Below are positions 1-9,583 of a stretch of DNA of 64,000 nucleotides, piece by piece. The first letter of the stretch is position 1, and each line of letters starts with the position of its first letter. The notes under the pieces are model-generated. The model had not been told where the DNA came from. It did no database searches and was given only the letters and a program-made list of their open reading frames with translations. The stretch lies in contig NC_135551.1 of assembly GCF_964340395.1 (NCBI RefSeq), positions 32,076,455 to 32,140,454 of the forward strand. Reading direction: 5' to 3'. Origin of the DNA: Glandiceps talaboti (taxonomy: Eukaryota > Hemichordata > Enteropneusta > Spengelidae). The translations under genes were made by a program, and so were the position numbers.

Positions 1-400
1 AATACCGAACAGTCACGCTACTAAGGCAGACTTACAGAAATCATAGATATTGACAGCATACAAAGTTACATACATATATGTCTGTGTCTTTTTAAGGGAC
101 CGGTCAGTTTCTCCAGCCTGGGGGGGGGGGGGTGGATTCTTAAATCGGGCCGACAAAAAGTCACTGACCCCCCTATCTGTAAAACCCAAAACAGGCTGAC
201 CCCCCTATCACTTAATTCTATAACATGATGACCCCCCCCCCCCATATATGATATTCGCATTAGTGACAGGTATTTTTTGATCGTGACTCAGTGTGGACCG
301 CTTGACTGTCTTGCATCTACTTTATAAGATCCCGGGTTAGCACTATCATAATTATAATTATTGACTACACAGGGTAAATATATTTGAAAAGGAGTGTAAT

Positions 401-1500
401 AGCATCTTGACAGTGAAAGGTAGGGGGAAAGCTTGAGAAGGGAATATGTACAGCTGTCATGGGGGGTCCTAGGGGGTCTCCCCCTAGAAGCCCAGGAGGT
501 TTTTAACTCTGAAAAGCCAATTTTGAGACTATTCAGACATTTTTAGAAAATCATTTCCAAGCTTTACAAGACAGCACCAACATGTAAAAAGCAACTACAT
601 AAGGTTGAAATATTTTTGAAATATAGTTTGATAGGATCTTGACAGTAAGAGGTAGGGGAGATCTTGAGACTGGGATGTGCACACCTCATGGGGGGGTCTA
701 GGGGGTCTCCCCCTAGAAGCCCTGGAGGTTTTTCCCTAAAAAAAGTCAATTTTGAGACTATTCAGACCCTTTCAGACAATAATTTCCAAGCCTTACAAGA
801 CAACACCAACATGTAAAAAACAACTACATAGGGTTGAAATACTTTTGAAATATACTTTGATAGCATCTTGACAGTAAGAGGGGAAGAGCTTGAGACTGGG
901 ATATGTCCACCTCATGCAGGGGGTCTGAGGGGGTCTCCCTCTAGAAGCCCGGGAGGATTTTTACTCTTATAGCCAGTGTTTACGCTATTTAGACCCTTTA
1001 GCAATAACTTAATCCATGCTTTACAAGACAGCAAGTATCAGAAACTATTCTTTATAACTTACACTAAGGGTTGAAATATGTTCTTAAAAAGTTAAATGGC
1101 ATCATTATATACATGTAGTAAAGGTCAGCACATCTAATGGTAGTATCATTGGTAGGGGAGATTTGGAGATTAAGGCAATTTTAGACTATCTTGGCAAACA
1201 TTTCACATCTTGAAAAGACAATATCATCTCAAATTAGAATAGGGTGAAAATATTTAAGAAAAGTTTAATATCATTATGACAGTAAAAAGGTTGTTGGTGC
1301 ATCTGATTGTTGGTTGAATGTATGAGTGACCTCTGGGGGTGAGGGAGTCCTTGGGGTTTCCCCCTGGCAGATATGGAGTTTTTTGTTTGAGATACTAAGG
1401 CAATATTTAGGTTATTCATAACCTTTGAGGTAATATTTCCAAGCTTCGAAAAGCTAACGTAAATGTACGTTTTAAATGAGTTTCCTATATCACATAAAAT
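401..1500. repeat. Degenerate ~230-bp tandem repeat
   Basis: Units begin near 401, 633 and 862, with more diverged ones near 1097 and 1267. Each starts with (A)GCATCTTGACAGT, carries a GGGGGGTC-TAGGGGGTCTCCCCCTAGAAGCCC block and ends in a TTGAAATAT stretch. The GGGGGTCT-CCCCCTAG block can form a short hairpin in every unit. No coding frame is supported. Sequence identity falls towards the right, so the array looks old. Confidence 0.7.
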
Positions 1501-1613
1501 AGACATGTAACATTAGTATAGGGGCATTAATATATGTATAATAAAGTCACCGGTATGTTAGAGAACTTTAGGTGGTCATACCTAGTGTATAATAGAAACT
1601 GGAATCTGATAGA

Positions 1614-1830
1614 TGTGGTGATTTGTAGTGTCAATAACATGACGATTAGAACAATTTAGATTAACTTCATTTATAAACTATCTATGAAAATTGCCATTAC
1701 GAAACCTTCAAGTTCACTTTTGCCCCAAACTGCAATATAAGTGAAGCATTGATTGTGAAACAGCCAAGCATTTACATGACATGTTCTGTAACTAGTGTGG
1801 TAGGTAGGTAATACATGTACATGTATATAA
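1614..1830. repeat. Segment A, left copy
   Basis: This stretch, with TTTAGATTAACTTC and GACATGTTCTGTAACTAGTG, is repeated at about 8944-9205. In the right copy, A runs straight into segment B. Here it is cut off by the 5' end of the non-LTR element. The right copy therefore shows what the locus looked like before insertion. Confidence 0.75.
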
Positions 1831-2046
1831 AAGATATCAGGTGCGCTGATCTCGGCTGCCCACACGTACGAGTCGTTCCACAACTTTGGTCGTTTTTCAC
1901 CGATTTTCCTTAATTTCTACTCCTGATACTTCTCAGATTGCTTTTCGAGTGTTAAAAGATTCCCTTGATCGGATCAGATAATTGGTATTTGGATTCTTCG
2001 TGTCAATTTTTGAACTTGTTCGAACCGGGTCGGTCATCTTGTCAAC

Positions 2047-2993
2047 ATGGCATTATCTAACACCTCACGTGTTTTGAATATGTCACGTAGTGCACTGCTG
2101 ACAATGAGATGGAAAAACGCCAACATTACTCCATTGGCTGCTGAAGCTTCTCGGAAAATAAAGTTTGCCTTGCACCCTCGTGGAACTAAGGCTGGGATAC
2201 GTCATCGTAAGATATGTGAAATCCAACCCTTGGTTTCATTATGCAGGACTGAAAACAGACCGATAGTTAGACCGAGGTCTATATTAGCAAATATACCTCG
2301 AATTTCTGGTGATGTGAATAAACTACAACTAAATGGTGCACTCTGGAATGCCCGTTCATTGACGGGTAAGATTGGCAGTATTGCTACTACATTGCTTGAG
2401 AAAAAACTAGACTTCCTTATGGTTACTGAAACATGGCTAAAGAATAAAGATGACCCCGTTACCGCAGAAATTCGCTCAGCTGTTTCAGGTTATTCCGTCC
2501 ATCAACAGCCACGGACTGACCGTACAGGTGGTGGAGTCGCAGTAATTTCGCGTTCTAACCTATCTGTAGACGGTAAAGTATCACATACTTACAAGTCATT
2601 TGAATCCTTGGATCTTTGTTTACGTTCCCGCAGTGAAAAATTACGAATTATTGTGATTTACCGACCACCAAAATCAAAGAAGAATGTTTGCACAATCAAT
2701 GACTTCCTATCAGAATTCTCGACATTACTTGAAATAGTGATCGCGTCACCTGGACATTTACTAATTGCCGGCGATTTTAATTTACATCTCAATGATCCCG
2801 GGTCACGTGAAGCAGCTAAATTCATGGACTTGCTTAGAGCTAATGATCTCCAACAACATGTTAGTAAAGCTACTCATGTTTTGGGACATACACTTGATCT
2901 TCTCATAACACGTTCATCAGATCCACTGCTACATTCCATAGATGTCAGTGACGTACTACTATCAGACCACAGTCTAGTCTATTTCAATATGAG
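2047..2993 (+). pseudogene. Non-LTR retrotransposon, APE-type endonuclease part
   Basis: The N-terminal part of the polyprotein has the endonuclease/exonuclease/phosphatase fold used to nick target DNA. Visible motifs are WNARSL (residues 100-105, catalytic Asn), the catalytic Glu in TETWL (E128), IYRPP (about 205), AGDFNLH (241-247), HTLDLLITR (281-289) and LSDHSLV (305-311). All expected catalytic positions are intact. The open frame continues to 3111, but residues from about 319 onward are read from the inserted foldback element and are not part of the enzyme. The first 95 or so residues are basic and of no recognised fold. The next native codons resume at 6386. Confidence 0.85.
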
Positions 2994-3002
2994 AGTTTCC
3001 CG
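2994..3002. repeat. 9-bp target-site duplication, left
   Basis: AGTTTCCCG here is repeated exactly at 6386-6394. It brackets the foldback element and marks a single insertion event into the retrotransposon reading frame. Confidence 0.9.
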
Positions 3003-3045
3003 GGGTGACCCTAAAACGAATGACAACCTGAATGACGGAAAACGA

Positions 3046-4395
3046 ATGACAGCATTTCTAGGTGGTAAACAGTGGAATTACACCCTTTTCTACATTCAGT
3101 TAGTTGAATGACACCCTCCGCACTGTAAAACCAGTGGAATGACAGCCGCCACTCTATAAAATAAGTGGAATGACAGCATTTTTAATGCTTTAGAACTGGA
3201 ATGACAGCATTTCTAGGTGGTAAACAGTGGAATGACACCCTTTTCTACATTCAGTTAGTTGAATGACAGCCTCTACACTGTAGAACCCCTGGAATGACAG
3301 CCGCCACTCTATAAAATAAGTGGAATGACAGCATTTTTAATGCTTTGGAACTGGAATGACAGCATTTTTAGGTGGTAAACAGTGGAATGACACCCTTTTC
3401 TACAATCAGTTAGTTGAATGACACACTCTGCACTGTAGAACCACTGGAATGACAGCCGCCACTCTATAAAATAAGTGGAATGACAGCATTTTCAATGCTT
3501 TAGAACTGGAATGACAGCATTTCTAGGTGGTAAACAGTGGAATGACACCCTTTTCTACATTCAGTTAGTTGAATGACACCCTCTGCACTGTAGAACCACT
3601 GGAATGACAGCCGCCACTCTATAAAATAAGTGGAATGACAGCATTTTCAATGCTTTAGAACTGGAATGACAGCATTTCTAGGTGGTAAACAGTGGAATGA
3701 CACCCTTTTCTACATTCAGTTAGTTGAATGACACCCTCTACACTGTAGAACCACTGGAATGACAGCCGCCACTCTGTGAAATAAGTGGAATGACAGCATT
3801 CTTAATGCTTTGGTACTGGAATGACAGCATTTCTAGGTGGTAAACAGTGGAATGACACCCTTTTCTACATTCAGTTAGTTGAATGACACCCTCTGCACTG
3901 TAGAACCACTGGAATGACAGCCGCCACTCTATAAAATAAGTGGAATGACAGCATTTTTAATGCTTTAGAACTGGAATGTCAGCATTTCTAGGTGGTAAAC
4001 AGTGGAATGACACCCTTTTCTACATTCAGTTAGTTGAATGACAGCCTCTACACTGTAGAACCCCTGGAATGACAGCCGCCACTCTATAAAATAAGTGGAA
4101 TGACAGCATTTTTAATGCTTTGGAACTGGAATGACAGCATTTTTAGGTGGTAAACAGTGGAATGACACCCTTTTCTACAATCAGTTAGTTGAATGACACA
4201 CTCTGCACTGTAGAACCACTGGAATGACAGCCGCCACTCTATAAAATAAGTGGAATGACAGCATTTTTAATGCTTTAGAACTGGAATGACAGCATTTCTA
4301 GGTGGTAAACAGTGGAATGACACCCTTTTCTACATTCAGTTAGTTGAATGACACCCTCTACACTGTAGAACCACTGGAATGACAGCCGCCACTCT
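3046..4395. repeat. 155-bp higher-order repeat, left arm
   Basis: The block AGCATTTCTAGGTGG recurs at 3051, 3206, 3361, 3516, 3671, 3826, 3981, 4136 and 4291, exactly 155 bp apart. Each unit divides into five 31-bp sub-units that all start with (G/T)GAATGACA(G/C)C and then diverge. The same-position sub-units of neighbouring units are nearly identical, which is the signature of a higher-order repeat amplified after the 31-bp units had diverged. Confidence 0.9.
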
Positions 4396-4403
4396 ATAAA
4401 AAG

Positions 4404-6345
4404 AGTGCAGAGGGTGTCATTCAACTAACTGAATGTAGAAAAGGGTGTCATTCCACTGTTTACCACCTAGAAATGCTGTCATTCCAGTACCAAAGCATTA
4501 AAAATGCTGTCATTCCACTTATTTTATAGAGTGGCGGCTGTCATTCCAGTGGTTCTACAGTGCAGAGTGTGTCATTCAACTAACTGATTGTAGAAAAGGG
4601 TGTCATTCCACTGTTTACCACCTAAAAATGCTGTCATTCCAGTTCCAAAGCATTAAAAATGCTGTCATTCCACTTATTTTATAGAGTGGCGGCTGTCATT
4701 CCAGGGGTTCTACAGTGTAGAGGCTGTCATTCAACTAACTGAATGTAGAAAAGGGTGTCATTCCACTGTTTACCACCTAGAAATGCTGACATTCCAGTTC
4801 TAAAGCATTAAAAATGCTGTCATTCCACTTATTTTATAGAGTGGCGGCTGTCATTCCAGTGGTTCTACAGTGCAGAGGGTGTCATTCAACTAACTGAATG
4901 TAGAAAAGGGTGTCATTCCACTGTTTACCACCTAGAAATGCTGTCATTCCAGTTCTAAAGCATTGAAAATGCTGTCATTCCACTTATTTTATAGAGTGGC
5001 GGCTGTCATTCCACTGGTTTTACAGTGCAGAGGGTGTCATTCAACTAACTGAATGTAGAAAAGGGTGTCATTCCACTGTTTACCACCTAGAAATGCTGTC
5101 ATTCCAGTACCAAAGCATTAAAAATGCTGTCATTCCACTTATTTTATAGAGTGGCGGCTGTCATTCCAGTGGTTCTACAGTGTAGAGGGTGTCATTCAAC
5201 TAACTGAATGTAGAAAAGGGTGTCATTCCACTGTTTACCACCTAGAAATGCTGTCATTCCAGTTCTAAAGCATTGAAAATGCTGTCATTCCACTTATTTT
5301 ATAGAGTGGCGGCTGTCATTCCAGTGGTTCTACAGTGCAGAGGGTGTCATTCAACTAACTGAATGTAGAAAAGGGTGTCATTCCACTGTTTACCACCTAG
5401 AAATGCTGTCATTCCAGTTCTAAAGCATTGAAAATGCTGTCATTCCACTTATTTTATAGAGTGGCGGCTGTCATTCCAGTGGTTCTACAGTGCAGAGTGT
5501 GTCATTCAACTAACTGATTGTAGAAAAGGGTGTCATTCCACTGTTTACCACCTAAAAATGCTGTCATTCCAGTTCCAAAGCATTAAAAATGCTGTCATTC
5601 CACTTATTTTATAGAGTGGCGGCTGTCATTCCAGGGGTTCTACAGTGTAGAGGCTGTCATTCAACTAACTGAATGTAGAAAAGGGTGTCATTCCACTGTT
5701 TACCACCTAGAAATGCTGACATTCCAGTTCTAAAGCATTAAAAATGCTGTCATTCCACTTATTTTATAGAGTGGCGGCTGTCATTCCAGTGGTTCTACAG
5801 TGCAGAGGGTGTCATTCAACTAACTGAATGTAGAAAAGGGTGTCATTCCACTGTTTACCACCTAGAAATGCTGTCATTCCAGTTCTAAAGCATTGAAAAT
5901 GCTGTCATTCCACTTATTTTATAGAGTGGCGGCTGTCATTCCAGTGGTTCTACAGTGCAGAGTGTGTCATTCAACTAACTGATTGTAGAAAAGGGTGTCA
6001 TTCCACTGTTTACCACCTAAAAATGCTGTCATTCCAGTTCCAAAGCATTAAAAATGCTGTCATTCCACTTATTTTATAGAGTGGCGGCTGTCATTCCAGG
6101 GGTTCTACAGTGTAGAGGCTGTCATTCAACTAACTGAATGTAGAAAAGGGTGTCATTCCACTGTTTACCACCTAGAAATGCTGTCATTCCAGTTCTAAAG
6201 CATTAAAAATGCTGTCATTCCACTTATTTTATAGAGTGGCGGCTGTCATTCCACTGGTTTTACAGTGCAGAGGGTGTCATTCAACTAACTGAATGTAGAA
6301 AAGGGTGTCATTCCACTGTTTACCACCTAGAAATGCTGTCATTCG
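4404..6345. repeat. 155-bp higher-order repeat, right arm (inverted)
   Basis: This is the reverse complement of the left-arm array, with about 12.5 units read as GCTGTCATTCC blocks. Unit variants, such as GACATTCC for GTCATTCC and ATTGTAGAAAAG for AATGTAGAAAAG, recur every few units in the same order. Blocks of several units were therefore copied together. Confidence 0.88.
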
Positions 6346-6385
6346 TTTTCCGTCATTCAGGTTGTCATTCGTTTTAGGGTCACCC

Positions 6386-6394
6386 AGTTTCCCG
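6386..6394. repeat. 9-bp target-site duplication, right
   Basis: AGTTTCCCG, the exact partner of 2994-3002. Insertion plus duplication add 3392 bp, which shifts the frame by two. That matches the frame change seen between the endonuclease frame and the frame that resumes here. Confidence 0.9.
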
Positions 6395-6911
6395 TCCAGT
6401 GAACTCTAAAGTAACCCGATCTCGACGTAATTTTCGAACAATGAACCGTGCAGAATTCATTTCCAGGATGAATAACGCATTCGTCCCAGTTCCACAATAC
6501 TTGGACGTAGATCAACTGACTTCTTTCCATGATCAAACGATTACGGAAATTCTCGACGATCTAATACCGGTAACTTCCAAAACCTTCATCGATAAGCCAA
6601 GAGCTCCTTGGTTCAACGAAGAGCTGATGATCCTGAGGAAAACACTTCGTAAATGTGAAAGACAGTGGCGAAATACTCGCCTGGCTGTTCATCGAGAAAT
6701 ATTTCTCAGCAAACGATTACAATACAACCGACGTGCAGACGAAATTAAGTCTGAATACCATCGCTCACGTATTAACGGGACAGATACGAAAGGATTGTTC
6801 AAAATCGTTGATGAATTGACCGGGTCCAAGAAGTCGAGCAACAATATCAAACCAACTGATGTTCCTCTTAAAGGATCTGTGTGGCACATTTCTGAATTTC
6901 TTCAAATGTAA
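6395..6911 (+). pseudogene. Non-LTR retrotransposon, linker between endonuclease and RT
   Basis: This continues the polyprotein after the foldback insertion. It has the motif PWFNEEL and the basic stretch RKTLRKCERQWRNTRL seen between endonuclease and RT domains of CR1-like elements. The ATG near 6399 is not a true start; the frame is internal. It ends at a stop at 6909-6911 because of a single-nucleotide frameshift somewhere in 6860-6890, after which the RT continues in the next frame. Confidence 0.75.
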
Positions 6912-8607
6912 AGTTGAGAAATTAAGAGATGGCCTAATACCCGTAATTGATCATGTTATAACACCTGTTAATTATTCAATGTCATCATTTACTACTGTTA
7001 CTGAAGATGATGTGATAAAGATTGTTACTAAATCGTCTTCCAAATCAAGTAGCTTAGACATTTTACCGACTGATCTTTTAAAGGAATGTTTCCATGTGAT
7101 TGTGCCTTTAATAACCCACCTTTTTAGCAAGTCTCTTTCAACAGGTGTGGTTCCTCAGGTTTTTAAGTCTGCAATCATTCGCCCTTTGATTAAGAAACCA
7201 AACCTTGATTGTATTATTTTTAAGAACTATAGACCTGTGTCAAATCTTTGTTTTTTATCGAAATGTTTAGAACGCATTGTTGCTGAACAACTTAACTCTT
7301 ATCTTTCAGACAATCAACTCTATGCTAAGGGTCAATCAGCTTACCGTGCCTGTCATAGCACCGAAACAGCTTTGCTTCGTGTGCACAATGATATCATGAT
7401 TGCATTGGATTCTCGCAAGGATGTTATTCTGGTAATGCTTGATTTGTCGGCTGCGTTTGACACTCTAGATCATGATATTTTATTACATAGATTGCAGTCT
7501 CGCTTTGGTGTTAACGGTATAGTTCTACAATGGTTTCGATCATATTTGACAGGCAGAACACAACGTGTTGTCATTGATTCCACCACATCAAGCGATGATG
7601 TTTTAATGTTTGGCGTACCGCAGGGCTCAGTACTGGGGCCTATACTTTTCACATTATATACCGCACCATTAGATGATATTATCTCGGCCTATGGCCTGGA
7701 TTCCATGTTTTATGCTGATGATTCCTCGATTTACGTGGTATGCAATCGCCCAAGCGATGTCACATCTAATATTGAATCATGTATCGACGACGTGCGTGGA
7801 TGGATGAAGTCTAACATGCTGATTTTGAATGACGAAAAGACGGAGATTGTTCATTTCTCGTCTCGTTTCAAAAGAAACGTGAATAAGTTAGATAGTTTGA
7901 GGATCGGCGTGTCAAATATTAGTCCATCGACTTCGGCTAAAAATCTTGGTGTTATTCTTAACTCTGATGGATTTATGTCTAGCCAAATTGATAGCATTTG
8001 TAGATCTGCCAACTTTGCTTTGTACAGAATTGGTAAAATTCGATCATTGCTTGATGCCTCAGCCACAGAAAAGTTAGTTCATGCTTTTGTAACTTCACGC
8101 TTGGATTATTGTAACAGCTTGCTACATGGGATCAAAGATATTCAGCTCGTCAAATTACAGTCAGTACAAAATGCAGCTGCGCGACTTGTCACCCGGACAA
8201 AGAAATTCGAACATATCACACCTGTTCTATTTCACCTGCACTGGCTACCCATACACCAACGAATCAAGTTTAAAATTGCTCTCTTCACTTTCAAAATTCT
8301 TAGTGGTCAATGCCCTGAGTACATGAGAACAATGTTAAACAGTTACACCCCACTGCGCACACTCCGTTCATCCGACAAATTAACCTTATCAAGACGTGAT
8401 ACAACTTATACAACAAAAAACTACGGTCACCGTGCTTTTACGATTGCAGCTCCAATTGTCTGGAATGGTTTTCCTTTTAGCATTCGCTCGATCTCTACAA
8501 TTGAGTCATTTAAACGTGGTCTCAAGACCCATTTGTTTAAGGAATTTTATGATGGTATGATTTGTGGAATTTTATGTTATAGCTGCTTTTATTGTTGCTT
8601 TTGTTGA
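6859..8607 (+). pseudogene. Non-LTR retrotransposon, reverse transcriptase part
   Basis: The reverse transcriptase domain copies element RNA at the nicked target. Visible blocks are YRPVSNL (about 124-130), LDLSAAFDTLDH (194-205), GVPQGSVLGPILF (252-264) and the catalytic YADD box (285-288). The C-terminus has a conserved WNGFPFSIRS block and an FKRGLKTHLF motif, as in CR1/L2/Rex-like elements. There are no internal stops over 582 codons, so decay is recent. The apparent start Met lies inside the frame-shifted linker. No RNase H domain is present. Confidence 0.88.
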
Positions 8608-8718
8608 GTGTTGTTGTCAAATCTGTTTTTTTATCAGCTATGTCTTTTTAGTAATGTAAAGAACACTGAGACGCAGTGTAGTGCGCTTTTTAAGAAAATA
8701 AATTATTAATTATTATTA

Positions 8719-8868
8719 TAGTTATGTTTGAACTAATAAGTAATATTAAAGAAATCATGTAAGAAACAGGGACAAGAACAAATATTGACATGTACCACAT
8801 TTCAGACAAGGCTATATGCCATTGTAGAAAAAGATTTTTTTCTTCCATCACAATCCAAAACATTAGTA
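8719..8868. repeat. Segment B, first copy
   Basis: A 150-bp stretch with GACATGTACCACATTT and TTTTTCTTCCATCACAATCC, repeated at 9206-9352. It follows the 3' end of the non-LTR element directly. Confidence 0.75.
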
Positions 8869-8943
8869 GATTCTTAAATCAGGCCGACAAACTCTCACTG
8901 ACCCCTATCTGTAAAACCAAAAACAGGCTGAACCCCTATCACT

Positions 8944-9352
8944 TGTAGTGTCAATAACATGTAGCGTCCAAAATAGAAAGTGTATTAATCCCTTCTGACA
9001 AGTTCATACTGACGAGTAGAACAATTTAGATTAACTTCTTTTATGAACTCTCCATGAAGATTACCATTACGAAACCTTCAAGTTCACTTTTGGCCCAAAG
9101 TGCAATATAAGTGAAACATTGATTGTAAAACAGCCAAGCATTTACATGACATGTTCTGTAACTAGTGTACGGGGTAGCTAGGTAATGCATGTATATGTAT
9201 ATGTATAGTTATGTTTGAACTAATAAGTAATATTAAAGAATTCATGTAAGAAACAGGGACAGGAACAAATATTGACATGTACCACATTTTAGACAAGGCT
9301 ATGTGCCATTGTAGAAAAATATTTTTTTCTTCCATCACAATCCAAAACACAA
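8944..9352. repeat. Segments A and B, uninterrupted copy
   Basis: Here segment A (to about 9208) runs directly into segment B, giving an empty-site version of the junction that the non-LTR element occupies at 1830/8719. It carries a block near 8950-9010 that the left A copy lacks. Confidence 0.75.
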
Positions 9353-9574
9353 TGACCCCCCCCCCCCCTATCCACAATTTTGAAAACAGCATGACCCCCC
9401 TACTGCCAATTTCAGAAAACATGGTGACCCCCATACAAATCTACCGCCTCCCCCCGGCTGAAGAAACTGACCGGTCCCTTAGTTGAAACTTACTACGTGG
9501 CAATCTCGGAGAGATCTTGAGGACATTGTGTACTGACAGAAGGGCTTGGAGTATCAACAAGGTTGTGTCACGAA

Positions 9575-9583
9575 ATGCTGAAG
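9575..9583 (+). CDS. GAL3ST-A exon 1 (three codons)
   Basis: ATG CTG AAG followed by the donor GTAATT. I chose it because GAL3ST-B (16778) and the pseudogene (33047) each show an ATG with one or two codons and a GTAAAA donor at the matching place, and because it supplies the only in-frame start for exon 2. It encodes the short cytoplasmic tail. Confidence 0.5.

Larger units (their letters stand above)
3003..6385. mobile_element. Foldback-type DNA transposon (long-arm palindrome)
   Basis: Both ends begin GGGTGACCCTAAAAC in inverse orientation, and the element is flanked by a perfect 9-bp duplication. The left arm (3003 to about 4400) and right arm (about 4401-6385) are reverse complements built from 155-bp tandem units. 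The left arm has about 9 units and the right about 12.5, so the arms are unequal. There is almost no unique centre: the arms meet near 4400. No protein is encoded, so movement would need a transposase supplied in trans. The 9-bp duplication and tandem-repeat arms recall Drosophila FB elements and Mutator-like elements; this assignment is inference. Confidence 0.9.
1831..8718 (+). mobile_element. CR1/L2-like non-LTR retrotransposon, interrupted by a foldback element
   Basis: The element has a 5' leader of about 215 bp, an endonuclease-RT frame from 2047 to 8607, and a 3' tail GCGCTTTTTAAGAAAATAAA followed by ATT repeats, the style of tail used by CR1/L2-clade elements. No separate ORF1 is present. 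The boundaries come from comparison with the uninterrupted A-B junction near 9205-9210 and are good to a few bases. Without the inserted foldback DNA the element is about 3.5 kb, so it may be close to full length. It is inactive because of the insertion plus one frameshift near 6860-6890. Confidence 0.8.
95..9479. mobile_element. TA-flanked composite inverted-repeat element
   Basis: The left end AGGGACCGGTCAGTTTCT (from 95) is matched in inverse at the right end (to 9479). Each end is flanked by TA (93-94 and 9480-9481), as expected for a TA-targeting DNA transposon. Just inside both ends are G- or C-homopolymer tracts and short blocks of the type GACCCCCCTAT. The interior holds a 230-bp degenerate repeat, two copies of an A-B segment and a nested non-LTR element. 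No transposase frame is visible. It may be one large non-autonomous element, or two MITE-like elements of one family that landed in opposite orientation. I cannot separate these without other copies. Confidence 0.45.

Noticed and set aside
3003-6385. Possible assembly artefact (inverted duplication of reads)
   Set aside because: The arms differ in length (about 9 versus 12.5 units) and in variant order, and the element is flanked by a clean 9-bp duplication, which an artefact would not produce. Long reads are still the proper test.
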